Assembly: GCA_026393835.1 (NCBI GenBank)
Contig: JAPKZK010000073.1
Location: forward strand, 50,159 to 114,158
From: Candidatus Aminicenantota bacterium
GTDB taxonomy: Bacteria; Acidobacteriota; Aminicenantia; UBA2199
Reading direction: 5' to 3'
Length of the DNA stretch: 64,000 bases
The first letter of the stretch is position 1; the number at the start of each line of letters is the position of its first letter. Positions 40,999-49,414 of the stretch are shown piece by piece. A program made the translations under genes and the position numbers. The notes under the pieces are model-generated. The model was not told where the DNA came from. It was given only the letters and a program-made list of their open reading frames with translations, and did not search any database.

Positions 40999-43083
40999 AT
41001 GAAAGCAACCGAAGCAAGATTACTCGACTTTATGAAAAAATCTCCACAATTTATTATTCCAATCTACCAACGCAACTATTCGTGGGCCGAGCCAGAGTGC
41101 CGACAACTCTGGGACGATATTCTCAGAACAGGCCAAAATGACGAAATCTCCGGTCACTTCATCGGTTCCATTGTCTATATTGAAAGAGGTCTCTACCGGG
41201 TCACGAGTCAAGAGCCGCTTTTGGTTATAGACGGACAACAGCGGCTCACCGCCGTGTCATTGATTATCGAAGCTATTGCTCGGCATATTGGTGAAGACGA
41301 ACCCATCGACGGCTTCTCAGCCCGAAAACTACGCAACTATTACCTGCTCAATATAGAAGAACAGGGTGAAAGGCGCTACAAACTCCTGCTCACGCAGACG
41401 GACAAACAAAGCCTGCTGGCTTTAGTGCAACAAAAAAGCTTGCCTGCAGAATATTCGTTGCGCGTGAAAGAGACCTTCGATCTCTTCGAGACCTGGGTTA
41501 AAGAACTCGACGGCAAACTGGCCCCCCTCTGCAAGGGCCTTGCAAAACTTCTCATCGTGGACATCTCACTTACTCGCGACCAGGACAATCCACAACTCAT
41601 CTTCGAAAGCATGAATTCCACTGGACGGGAACTGACCCAGGCCGATATGATCCGCAATTTCGTCCTCATGGGCATGGAACCGAATCAACAAGACCAACTC
41701 TACAACGACCACTGGCGTCCTATGGAAGTGGCCTTCGGACAGGAAGCATACGGCGAGCACTTCGACGCTTTCATTCGTCAATACCTGACTCTTAAGACCG
41801 GCGAAATTCCAAACGTCCGCAAGGTGTACGAGGAATTCAAGATATATGCAGGAAGGATGGATATTGATGTTTTAGTGGCCGATATCCACAAATATGCCGA
41901 TTACTACTGTGCGATGGCGCTCGGGAAGGAAACGAACCGAACGCTTAAAGCTGCATTTAAGGACCTGCGCGAACTAAAGGTTGATGTCGCTTACCCTTTC
42001 TTATTGGAATTGTACCACGACTACGCTTCCAGGCGATTGTCAGTAGATGACTTCGAGTATGCTGTGCGCCTGGTTGAAAGTTACATTTTCCGACGCGCAG
42101 TCTGCGCCATGCCAACCAACTCACTCAACAAAATATTTGCAAAATTCAATCGTTACCTTAACAAGGACCGCTATCTTGAAAGCATCCAGGCGTATTTCCA
42201 GCTTTTACCTTCTTATAGGCGCTTTCCGGGTAGTGATGAATTCCAGCGGGAACTCATGGTTCGCGACCTCTATAACTTCCGCAGCCGCAGCTATTGGTTG
42301 CGGAGGTTTGAAAACCACGATCGTAAAGAACAAGTGATGGTAGACGAATACACTATCGAACATATCCTACCGCAGAACGAAAACCTCTCCCGGAAGTGGC
42401 AGGATGACCTCGGCCCAGATTGGCAGCGTGTGCAAGAAACGTGGCTGCACACCCTGGGCAACCTGACCCTGACCGGCTACAACTCCGATTACCGTGACCT
42501 GCCGTTTGTCGAAAAACGTGATATGAAGGGGGGCTTCAAAGAGAGTCCACTTCGGGTTAATGAAGGACTGGGCATGGTAGACACCTGGAATGAAGATGCC
42601 ATAAAAACCCGCGCAGAAGGACTTGCCAAAAAGGCCGTACATATATGGCGTGCCCCATCTTTATCCGCAGAGGTGCTCAATTCCTACCGTTCCAAGGAGG
42701 TGAAAGTTCAAGGCTATGCTATTGACGATTACCGGCACTTGGCAGAAAACTCACCGATGCGACCATTGTTTGATGCGTTGCGTACAAATATCCTGGCCAT
42801 CGATCCTTGTGTAAACGAAGAATTCCTGAAGTTCTATGTCGCTTATAAAGCCGAAACCAATTTTGTCGATGTGGTACCTCAAGCCAAGCGATTAATATTA
42901 TATCTAAATATGAAGTTCCATGAACTTTACGACCCGAAAGGATTGGCAAAGGATGTTACTAACATTAGCTGCTGGGGCAATGGAGATGTGGAAGTTGGGA
43001 TCAGTTCAAGCGACGAACTTCCCTATGTTATGAGTTTGGTTGGCCAGGCTTTTGAAAAGCAAATGGGTAATGGAACGGATTAA
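40999..43083 (+). CDS. DUF262/DUF1524 (GmrSD-like) HNH nuclease protein
   Basis: This 694-residue protein has the DUF262 domain with IPIYQRNYSWAEPECRQLW (residues about 20-38), the ParB-like nucleotide motif VIDGQQRLTAV (near 77) and ESMNSTGREL, then a DUF1524 HNH nuclease domain with YTIEHILPQN (near 453) and TLGNLTLTGYNS, and a C-terminal DUF5655-like tail (about 590-690). Fused GmrSD-type proteins are type IV restriction enzymes that use NTP and cut modified phage DNA. The start follows GTGAGG. A KilA-N gene follows 41 bases later, and nrdJ debris flanks the pair, which fits a mobile defence insert. Target modification is unknown. Confidence 0.9.
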   Translation: MKATEARLLDFMKKSPQFIIPIYQRNYSWAEPECRQLWDDILRTGQNDEISGHFIGSIVYIERGLYRVTSQEPLLVIDGQQRLTAVSLIIEAIARHIGEDEPIDGFSARKLRNYYLLNIEEQGERRYKLLLTQTDKQSLLALVQQKSLPAEYSLRVKETFDLFETWVKELDGKLAPLCKGLAKLLIVDISLTRDQDNPQLIFESMNSTGRELTQADMIRNFVLMGMEPNQQDQLYNDHWRPMEVAFGQEAYGEHFDAFIRQYLTLKTGEIPNVRKVYEEFKIYAGRMDIDVLVADIHKYADYYCAMALGKETNRTLKAAFKDLRELKVDVAYPFLLELYHDYASRRLSVDDFEYAVRLVESYIFRRAVCAMPTNSLNKIFAKFNRYLNKDRYLESIQAYFQLLPSYRRFPGSDEFQRELMVRDLYNFRSRSYWLRRFENHDRKEQVMVDEYTIEHILPQNENLSRKWQDDLGPDWQRVQETWLHTLGNLTLTGYNSDYRDLPFVEKRDMKGGFKESPLRVNEGLGMVDTWNEDAIKTRAEGLAKKAVHIWRAPSLSAEVLNSYRSKEVKVQGYAIDDYRHLAENSPMRPLFDALRTNILAIDPCVNEEFLKFYVAYKAETNFVDVVPQAKRLILYLNMKFHELYDPKGLAKDVTNISCWGNGDVEVGISSSDELPYVMSLVGQAFEKQMGNGTD

Positions 43084-43124
43084 TTCTTCTATTTCATTTA
43101 GCGTAATGATTGTGAGGTAGCACG

Positions 43125-43961
43125 ATGAATAAAAACAAAATTATAATCGTTAAAGGGGCGGAAATTGCGATAATCAAAATACTCAATGAGGATTATATCT
43201 CACTAACCGATATGGTAAAAAATTTCGGTGATGATACGATGATTTACAGTTGGATGCGGAATCGTAATACCCTTGAGTTTATTGGAATATGGGAAGAGCT
43301 TCATAACCCAGCTTTTAAAGGTAACGAATTCGTAACCTTTAAAAGTCAGGCTGGGTTAAATAGTTTTAATCTTACTCCCCGCAAGTGGATTGAAGCGACA
43401 AATGCTATCGGGATGGTCTCAAAAGCAGGACGTTACGGAGGAGGTACTTTTGCTCATCGGGATATTGCTTTTGAGTTTGGAAGTTGGCTCAGCCCGGAAT
43501 TCAAACTTTACCTCATCAAAGAATTTCAACGCCTGAAAGAAGATGAAAACGAAAGGTTAAAACTCGGGTGGAATTTTCAACGCACACTGGCCAAAGTCAA
43601 TTACCATATTCATACCGACGCGATAAAAGAAAACCTTATACCGCAGCAACTGACTCAATATCAAATAAACATGGTCTATGCTTCCGAAGCCGATATGCTC
43701 AATATGGCGTTATTCGGAATAACCGCAAAAGAATGGCGGGAACAAAATCCAAATAATGAGGGTAATATCCGTGATTATGCGTCTATTGAGCAATTGGTCG
43801 TGCTTTCCAATCTCGAAAGTATTAATTCGGTTTTAATCCATCAAGGCTTATTACAGCCGGTTAGACTGCAACAACTGAACTCAATCGCTATCACTCAAAT
43901 GAAATCATTAACCCATAATACGCAGGTTAAGCGTTTAAAGGGAGCAGATAATATTGGATGA
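43125..43961 (+). CDS. KilA-N domain protein
   Basis: This 278-residue protein has an N-terminal KilA-N DNA-binding domain: YISLTDMVKNF, then WMRNRNTLEFIGIWEELHNP, TPRKWIEATNAIGMVSKAGRYGGGTFAHRDIAFEFGSWLSPEF, shown here in pieces of the family consensus. The C-terminal half (about 145-278) is helical and of unknown function. KilA-N proteins come from phages and mobile elements, and many bacterial ones are accessory to defence or toxin systems. It lies 41 bases downstream of the DUF262 gene behind TGAGG, so the two are probably an operon. Confidence 0.85.
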   Translation: MNKNKIIIVKGAEIAIIKILNEDYISLTDMVKNFGDDTMIYSWMRNRNTLEFIGIWEELHNPAFKGNEFVTFKSQAGLNSFNLTPRKWIEATNAIGMVSKAGRYGGGTFAHRDIAFEFGSWLSPEFKLYLIKEFQRLKEDENERLKLGWNFQRTLAKVNYHIHTDAIKENLIPQQLTQYQINMVYASEADMLNMALFGITAKEWREQNPNNEGNIRDYASIEQLVVLSNLESINSVLIHQGLLQPVRLQQLNSIAITQMKSLTHNTQVKRLKGADNIG

Positions 43962-44300
43962 GATTAAAACCAGGTTACGCTTTGCCATCAACATCAACAA
44001 TTTTTTAAATGGAAATTTTCCCGGAAACGCATTTAAATTTTTCCACGCCCACTGCATAAAACACTGAACGCCGGGAAAAATAAAGACAGTCGGTTATGAT
44101 AATATCCAATGGGGTGTTTGAAGGAACTCATCCGGGAGACTTGCCCCGCACATCGGGCAGGTAATGGTATTCAAATCCTGCGTGTGGGGAATAATTTAAC
44201 TCCCGTTTTTTTGTTCATCAAGGGATTACGCCTGATTTAGGAATTTAATGTTCACTTGATTTCATATTAAAGAGCTGCTACCATCAAAAGGAGAACGGGA
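43962..44300. other. Gene-free stretch with nrdJ debris
   Basis: Nothing coding is supported. It contains the nrdJ C-terminal fragment at 44129-44190 and A/T-rich sequence before the small basic protein gene. Confidence 0.6.
44129..44190 (-). pseudogene. Fragment of a ribonucleotide reductase C-terminal zinc ribbon
   Basis: The minus strand translates to QDLNTITCPMCGASLPDE, against QDLNAITCPMCGLGLQDE in the intact nrdJ at 44562. The second cysteine pair of the ribbon and the gene upstream are missing. Confidence 0.8.
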
Positions 44301-44492
44301 ATGAAAAGAAAAAATAAAGATTTTACCGATGAACTGGCAGAAATGCTGCCACCGGAAAGAGTGGAACGGGCCAAAAAAAAAGCAGAAAAAGAGATATATC
44401 TTGGCAATTTAGGAATGGGGATTGAGATAAAGGCATACTCAAAAGATAAAGGACTCAAAAGAAAAAAAGAATTCGTTTTACTCAAAGCGTAG
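44301..44492 (+). CDS. Small basic protein of unknown function (63 residues)
   Basis: The ATG follows a strong ribosome site (AAAAGGAGAACGGG). The product is lysine-rich, opens MKRKNKDFTDELAEMLPPER and has a predicted helix VERAKKKAEKEIYL. It has no membrane segment or recognised domain. It is convergent with nrdJ, with a hairpin element between them. A regulatory or antitoxin-like role is possible but unsupported. Confidence 0.55.
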   Translation: MKRKNKDFTDELAEMLPPERVERAKKKAEKEIYLGNLGMGIEIKAYSKDKGLKRKKEFVLLKA

Positions 44493-44510
44493 GTGGCTTG
44501 TCTTCGACGA

Positions 44511-44556
44511 CAAGGAACCCTTTCGAGAAAGGGTTCCTTGACCTCCTAAAGCTTTT
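44511..44556 (+). terminator. Hairpin repeat element, copy 3, between convergent genes
   Basis: A perfect 14-bp inverted repeat (CAAGGAACCCTTTC, 44511-44524, against 44527-44540) is followed by ACCTCCTAAAGCTTTT. Relative to copy 1, two stem pairs have changed on both sides. It lies between the 3' ends of the small protein gene and nrdJ, so a two-way terminator role is likely. Confidence 0.65.
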
Positions 44557-44561
44557 ATTTA

Positions 44562-46655
44562 TTATGTTCCCGAACATTTCGTCCAGCCGCAGGCCGGACA
44601 AACCGGGCATTTCTCATCCTGGAGACCTAATCCACACATCGGACAGGTTATGGCATTCAAATCCTGCTTGTTGATAACAACCTCACCCGTATACTTCTCC
44701 AACACATGGGCGATCCCATCCGGTATCGACTGCACCAGATGCCCATTATGAAACGTCGGCTCCGACCCACCGATGCCTTTCAACTGGCTAACGATTTCCT
44801 CCGGCTCGATGCCGGTGCGCAGCGCCAACGAAGTCAACCGCCCAATCGCCTCCGCATCCGCCATGGTGGAATACCCGCTTTTTCCAATGGAACAAAACAC
44901 CTCGAAAGGCTTCCCATTAAAATAAGTCACCGTGATGTACAACCGCCCCAGACCGGTCTGGATTTTATGCGTCGTGGAAGGCAGCGCATCCGGCCTCTGC
45001 TGCGGCCGCAGGGATGATTTCTCCATTTTATTCAATACCTGGATCGCACGACACCCATCCCGGTAAACCGTGATCCCTTTAATGTTCATATCAAAGGCCA
45101 TCAGGTACGCCCGGGCGATGTCTTCCACCGTGGCCTCATTGGGGAAATTAATGGTCTTGGAAACCGCACTGTCCACGTAATCCTGGAAAGCTTCCTGTAT
45201 CTTCAAATGATCTTCGGGCGCAATCTGGCCGGCCGAAATGAAATAGTCCGGGTGCGGCTCACCCGCGTGCTGCTCCTCCCACTCTTTATAAAAAGGATGA
45301 TAATCGATGATCTCCCTATCGATAATTTTTGAGATGGTTTTAAACGCAAAAATCGGCTCCACACTGGAAGAACACCCGGCGATACGCGAAATCGTACCCG
45401 TGGGGGCAATCGTCAACACCGTGGCGTTCCTCATCTTCTTGCCCTTGTAAATGGATTTTTCAATGTTGGGGAAATTCCCGCGTTCCTCGGCCAACGCTTC
45501 GGATGCCGCCATTGCTTCCTTTTTCAGGAATTTGGCAATTTTTCGCCCCAAATCCCTGGCAGCGTCCGTATCGTATTTGATCCCCATCTTGATCAGTAAG
45601 TCGGCAAAACCCATGATACCCAGCCCGATCCTGCGGTTGGATTTGGCCATCTCATCGATCTGCTTCAGCGGGTAAAGATTGACATCGATAACGTCGTCCA
45701 GGAACCGCACCGCCATGAAGATCATCTCTTTTAAACCGTCCCAGTCGATGTTATCCTTGGCGTCCGCCCGGTAAAAATTAAGGATATTGATGGAACCCAG
45801 GTTGCAGGACTCATAATCGTGCAGCGGCTGCTCGCCGCAAGGATTGGTGGCCCGGATGGGACCCTGCGCCCGCGTGGGATTCTGCCGGTTGACATTGTCG
45901 ATCAAGATCAACCCCGGGTCGCCATTATTCCAGGCGGAATTAACAATGATATCGAATATTTCGCGCGCCTCCATCTTGCCCACGATATCCCCATCCATGG
46001 GATTAACCAGGTCATAAGCGGTTCCCTCTTTCAAAGCCTTGATAAATTTATCCGTGATGGCCACGGAAATATTGAAATTCTGCGCGGTTTTACCGTCCGA
46101 TTTCATGATAATAAACTCTTTAATATCCGGGTGATCGACCCTCAGGATGCCCATATTGGCCCCCCGCCGCGTACCCCCCTGTTTCACCGCTTCGGTCCCG
46201 GCGTCGATTACTTTTAAAAAAGAAATCGGACCGGACGCAATCCCCTGCGTCTTCTTCACGAAACTGCCCTGCGGCCGTATCCGGGAAAAATCAAACCCGG
46301 TCCCGCCCCCCTCTTTGTGAACCAACGCCGCATGTTTAACCGTTTCGAATATTTCTTCCAACGAATCCTTTACCGGCAAAACAAAACAGGCCGAAAGACA
46401 CAACCCCCGCCCCGCGCCGGTTAAGGTCGGGGAATTGGGCATGAAATCCCTCCGGATCATGGCATCGAAAAACCGTTTTTCCCAGTATTTCTTGTCCTTT
46501 TCGTTCTTTTCAGCCCCGGCTATGTATTCGGAAACCCTTTTAAAAAGTTCCGACGGTTTGTTTTCAATCAATTCACCCTTGGCATTCTTCTTAAAATACC
46601 GGGCCTTCAAAATTGTCAATGCATTCTCAGTGAAACCTTCCATTTCCATGGTCAT
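44562..46655 (-). CDS. nrdJ: Adenosylcobalamin-dependent (class II) ribonucleoside-diphosphate reductase
   Basis: This 697-residue protein makes deoxyribonucleotides with a B12 radical and no oxygen. Visible landmarks: the N-terminal NSPTLTGAGRGLCLSACF with the disulfide-forming cysteine, GGGTGFDFSRIRP, ATNPCGEQPLHDYESCNLGS with the N-x-C-x-E catalytic set (near residue 275), TIAPTGTISRIAG, and the C-terminal zinc ribbon CPMCG/CPVCPACGW with the redox tail. The ATG at 46655 follows AAAGGAGACAT. It has its own promoter, divergent from mraZ. Two broken copies of its 3' part lie at 40655 and 44129. Confidence 0.95.
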   Translation of the reverse strand: MTMEMEGFTENALTILKARYFKKNAKGELIENKPSELFKRVSEYIAGAEKNEKDKKYWEKRFFDAMIRRDFMPNSPTLTGAGRGLCLSACFVLPVKDSLEEIFETVKHAALVHKEGGGTGFDFSRIRPQGSFVKKTQGIASGPISFLKVIDAGTEAVKQGGTRRGANMGILRVDHPDIKEFIIMKSDGKTAQNFNISVAITDKFIKALKEGTAYDLVNPMDGDIVGKMEAREIFDIIVNSAWNNGDPGLILIDNVNRQNPTRAQGPIRATNPCGEQPLHDYESCNLGSINILNFYRADAKDNIDWDGLKEMIFMAVRFLDDVIDVNLYPLKQIDEMAKSNRRIGLGIMGFADLLIKMGIKYDTDAARDLGRKIAKFLKKEAMAASEALAEERGNFPNIEKSIYKGKKMRNATVLTIAPTGTISRIAGCSSSVEPIFAFKTISKIIDREIIDYHPFYKEWEEQHAGEPHPDYFISAGQIAPEDHLKIQEAFQDYVDSAVSKTINFPNEATVEDIARAYLMAFDMNIKGITVYRDGCRAIQVLNKMEKSSLRPQQRPDALPSTTHKIQTGLGRLYITVTYFNGKPFEVFCSIGKSGYSTMADAEAIGRLTSLALRTGIEPEEIVSQLKGIGGSEPTFHNGHLVQSIPDGIAHVLEKYTGEVVINKQDLNAITCPMCGLGLQDEKCPVCPACGWTKCSGT

Positions 46656-46689
46656 ATGTCTCCTTTACGATATATTTAGTTGAGCCCTA

Positions 46690-46718
46690 ATTCTAAAACA
46701 CTATATCTAGGGTGTCAA
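46690..46718 (-). promoter_or_regulatory. Promoter for nrdJ
   Basis: On the minus strand TTGACA (46718-46713), 17 bases, TAGAAT (46695-46690), 34 bases before the ATG. Confidence 0.65.
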
Positions 46719-46814
46719 GCTTTTTTTTGTAAAAAGTTTTTTTTGTTCTTTTCCCCCCTTGCCGCGCCGGCGGCATGGATTTTCAAAAAAAATAAAAAAA
46801 AAATTCTTTTTGTA

Positions 46815-46843
46815 TTGACATTCTCCATTAATAATATTATATT
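46815..46843 (+). promoter_or_regulatory. Promoter of the mraZ/dcw operon
   Basis: TTGACA (46815-46820), exactly 17 bases, TATATT (46838-46843). It lies immediately upstream of three MraZ boxes. Confidence 0.75.
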
Positions 46844-46845
46844 GA

Positions 46846-46871
46846 GTGGGAAGAAATGGGATAAAGTGGGA
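46846..46871 (+). promoter_or_regulatory. MraZ operator: three TGGGA direct repeats
   Basis: GTGGGA (46846), ATGGGA (46856) and GTGGGA (46866) repeat with an exact 10-bp period between the -10 box and the mraZ ATG at 46875. MraZ is known to bind TGGGN direct repeats spaced in this way, so feedback control of the whole cell-wall operon is expected. Confidence 0.85.
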
Positions 46872-46874
46872 TAA

Positions 46875-47354
46875 ATGAAACGATTTAGAGGTAGTTACGA
46901 GTTAAAAATGGATGATAAGGGGCGTATGAAGGTCCCTTCAAAGTACCTGTCCGTACTGGAAGAAGCGTACGGCAATGAACTGTATATTACCTCTATAAAC
47001 GGCGATCGGGTCTTTATATATCCCTTGAAAGTATGGGAGGTGATCGAGCAGAGTATCGAAGCCATGAAAGTGAGGTCCCCGGAGATCGAGGCTTATATCA
47101 GTCGCACCAGTTTCTGGGGTAATGAAGGCGAAGTGGATAACCGGGGCAGGGTGTTAATTCCTCCGGAGTTAAGGAGTTCCGGAAAGTTGGACGGAAATGT
47201 GAGGGTTATCGGCGAGATCGATCACATGACTTTATGGAACGAGGACATGTTCCGGGCCAAAGCCCTGGACGGCGAATTTACGGATGAAAAGCTGCACGAA
47301 GTATCGAGGTTGTTGAATGAATTTACCGCCTCACGCGCGCCCAATGGCCAATGA
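46875..47354 (+). CDS. mraZ: Transcriptional regulator MraZ
   Basis: This 159-residue protein has the two AbrB-like swapped-hairpin repeats of MraZ, each with a D-x-(K/R)-G-R signature: DDKGRMKVP (near 13) and DNRGRVLIP (near 89). It forms a ring that binds TGGGN repeats and controls the dcw cluster; three such boxes precede it. Its last residues (RAPNGQ) run into a small CCAATGAGCAATGACCCATG repeat. In most genomes rsmH (mraW) follows, but here ftsL comes next. Confidence 0.93.
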   Translation: MKRFRGSYELKMDDKGRMKVPSKYLSVLEEAYGNELYITSINGDRVFIYPLKVWEVIEQSIEAMKVRSPEIEAYISRTSFWGNEGEVDNRGRVLIPPELRSSGKLDGNVRVIGEIDHMTLWNEDMFRAKALDGEFTDEKLHEVSRLLNEFTASRAPNGQ

Positions 47355-47405
47355 GCAATGACCCATGACCCATGAAAAAGAACTGAACCTGGAGGTTAAG
47401 AGAAT

Positions 47406-47717
47406 ATGATGAAAAAAAAGACATCGAACCGCATGTGGCTGCTGATGACGGTTATCGCGTTCATCCTGGTATTTTTCTACTTGAGTTTGAATCTTAAAAG
47501 CATCGATTCCGGTTATGAAATGCAGGAACTGTTCGAGAAAGAACAAGATTTGAAGGAAGAAATCACTAAATTACAAGCCGAAAAGGCTTCCCTTTTAAGC
47601 CTGGACCGGGTGGAAAAGGTTGTAACCGCAGAACTGGGGTACCAATACCCTCAGCCCCACCAACTTATCAAGGTGTTCGCCGAACCGGCGAACGCTGAAC
47701 AGGCGAACGAAAGGTAA
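47406..47717 (+). CDS. ftsL: FtsL/DivIC-like division protein
   Basis: This 103-residue protein has a short cytoplasmic N-terminus, one membrane span (MWLLMTVIAFILVFFYLSL) and a coiled-coil segment (EMQELFEKEQDLKEEITKLQ) followed by the small VEKVVTAELGYQYPQP motif, the usual plan of FtsL. It should bridge FtsQ and FtsI/FtsW at the septum. It lies between mraZ and ftsI, the expected place. The C-terminal tail (FAEPANAEQANE) is encoded by a short inverted repeat (GTTCGCCGAACCGGCGAAC). Confidence 0.8.
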   Translation: MMKKKTSNRMWLLMTVIAFILVFFYLSLNLKSIDSGYEMQELFEKEQDLKEEITKLQAEKASLLSLDRVEKVVTAELGYQYPQPHQLIKVFAEPANAEQANER

Positions 47718-47719
47718 CC

Positions 47720-49414
47720 ATGAAGATAAACAGCAGCGAGCATAGACGGGTTTTTTTCTTATTTATCGCGCTTTTCCTGTGGGTTTTATTTATTTGTTCT
47801 TCACTGGTTAAAATCCAGGTCATCGATTATAATAAAAATGTTGCCAAAGTCCGGGCCCAGAGCAATTTCATTTTTCCCATGAACGCCCGGCGCGGGACCA
47901 TTTATGACAGCAAGGGAGAGGTCCTGGCCATTTCCGTCAAAGTAAAATCCGCTTTCTTAAATAATAAAGAAGATCCCCAATCGCTGGCCCTTTTCAAAGA
48001 TATCAAGAAGCAAATCACCCTCACCGCCTGGGAAAAAGCAAACATCGAAGACCGCATCCGCAGGGGGGAAAAATTTACCTGGATCAAACGGAAATTGTCG
48101 CCCGAAGAATACGAATCGCTGAAAAAGATAAAAGATAGTAACAAGAGCAATTCGATATTGGATTTTGTCGAGGAATACAAACGGGTTTACCCGCAAAATA
48201 CCTCGGCCTGCCATATGCTGGGGGGCGTCGGCCTGGATGAACAGGGATTGTACGGCCTGGAATACGAACTGGACGCCGCGCTGCGGGGGACGCCGGGCAA
48301 GGCCAGGGTGATGCGCGACGCCCGGCGTAAAGCGTTTAAGTTAAGTTACCTGAACGAACCGCTCCCCGGCCGGGACGTCTACCTGACCATTGATTCATCG
48401 ATCCAGTTCTTCGTTGAAAGAGAACTTCAAAAAACCGTCGAGCAATATGGGGCCAGGGGCGGTACGGTGATCGTGATGGACGCCGAGGACGGGGCCATAT
48501 TGGCCATAGCCGGGTACCCGGCTTTCTCGCCGGAAGAAGTGAAAAATACCCCGGCCCTCATGTTGAAAAACAGCGCTGTTTCATTTCTTTACCATCCCGG
48601 TTCTACTTTCAAGGTGGTGCTGGCTGCCATTGCCCTGGAGGAAAATGTCTGCTCGCCCCAATATGAATTTAATTGCTGCAATGGGGTCTATAAGATAATG
48701 GACCGGCAGATAACCGACGTCCACCCCTTCAGTCGTTTGAGTTTCGAGAATATTATCATTCAATCCAGTAACATCGGGGCCGCTAAAATCGCTGAAAGAT
48801 TGGGCAAAACCAGGTATTATAACGGGATTAAGAAATTCGGTTTCGGGGAACAAACAGGAATCGGCCTGCCCGGGGAGGAAAAAGGGATTTTTAAACCCGT
48901 AAAACAATGGACCGGCGTCTCGCTGCAATTTATTGCCGGCGGTTATGAGATTGCCGTGACCCCGCTGCAAATGGCCAGGGCCTTTAATGTCATCGCCTCC
49001 GGCGGTTACCTGGCGGAACCTTATATATTGAAAGAAGTGGACGGCATTTTTTCAAAACCGAAACCCGGGGTCAAAATCCTGGGCCCGGTTACGACGCAGC
49101 GTATGACGAATATTATGACCGAAGTGGTTAATTCCGGCACGGCCCGGAAAACACAGATCGCCGGGATTAATATCGCCGGTAAAACCGGCACCACTAAAAT
49201 AATCGGTAAAGATAAGCAATATGTCTCCTCTTTCGGGGGGTTTTTCCCGGCGGAAAGTCCCCGGGTCACCGTGTTCGTGGTGATCGATGATCCCAAAGGC
49301 GATTACTACGGCGGCGATGTGGCCGCCCCCTTATTTAAATCCATCGCGGAAAAATTGCTGCTCTATTTGAAGATTTTCCCCCAACTGGATAAGAAAAACG
49401 AGATAAGAATATGA
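47720..49414 (+). CDS. ftsI: Penicillin-binding protein FtsI (septal transpeptidase)
   Basis: This 564-residue class B PBP has an N-terminal membrane anchor (FFLFIALFLWVLFICSSLV), the RRGTIYDSKG dimerisation motif and a transpeptidase domain with all three active-site motifs: STFK in HPGSTFK (near residue 294), SSN (near 352) and KTGT (near 489). It cross-links septal peptidoglycan with FtsW. It begins two bases after ftsL and overlaps murE by ATGA, so it is cotranslated with both. Confidence 0.93.
   Translation: MKINSSEHRRVFFLFIALFLWVLFICSSLVKIQVIDYNKNVAKVRAQSNFIFPMNARRGTIYDSKGEVLAISVKVKSAFLNNKEDPQSLALFKDIKKQITLTAWEKANIEDRIRRGEKFTWIKRKLSPEEYESLKKIKDSNKSNSILDFVEEYKRVYPQNTSACHMLGGVGLDEQGLYGLEYELDAALRGTPGKARVMRDARRKAFKLSYLNEPLPGRDVYLTIDSSIQFFVERELQKTVEQYGARGGTVIVMDAEDGAILAIAGYPAFSPEEVKNTPALMLKNSAVSFLYHPGSTFKVVLAAIALEENVCSPQYEFNCCNGVYKIMDRQITDVHPFSRLSFENIIIQSSNIGAAKIAERLGKTRYYNGIKKFGFGEQTGIGLPGEEKGIFKPVKQWTGVSLQFIAGGYEIAVTPLQMARAFNVIASGGYLAEPYILKEVDGIFSKPKPGVKILGPVTTQRMTNIMTEVVNSGTARKTQIAGINIAGKTGTTKIIGKDKQYVSSFGGFFPAESPRVTVFVVIDDPKGDYYGGDVAAPLFKSIAEKLLLYLKIFPQLDKKNEIRI

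Noticed and set aside
46680..46874. 64-codon frame ahead of mraZ
   Set aside because: It spans both the nrdJ and mraZ promoters and the MraZ boxes, and has biased A/T-driven composition.
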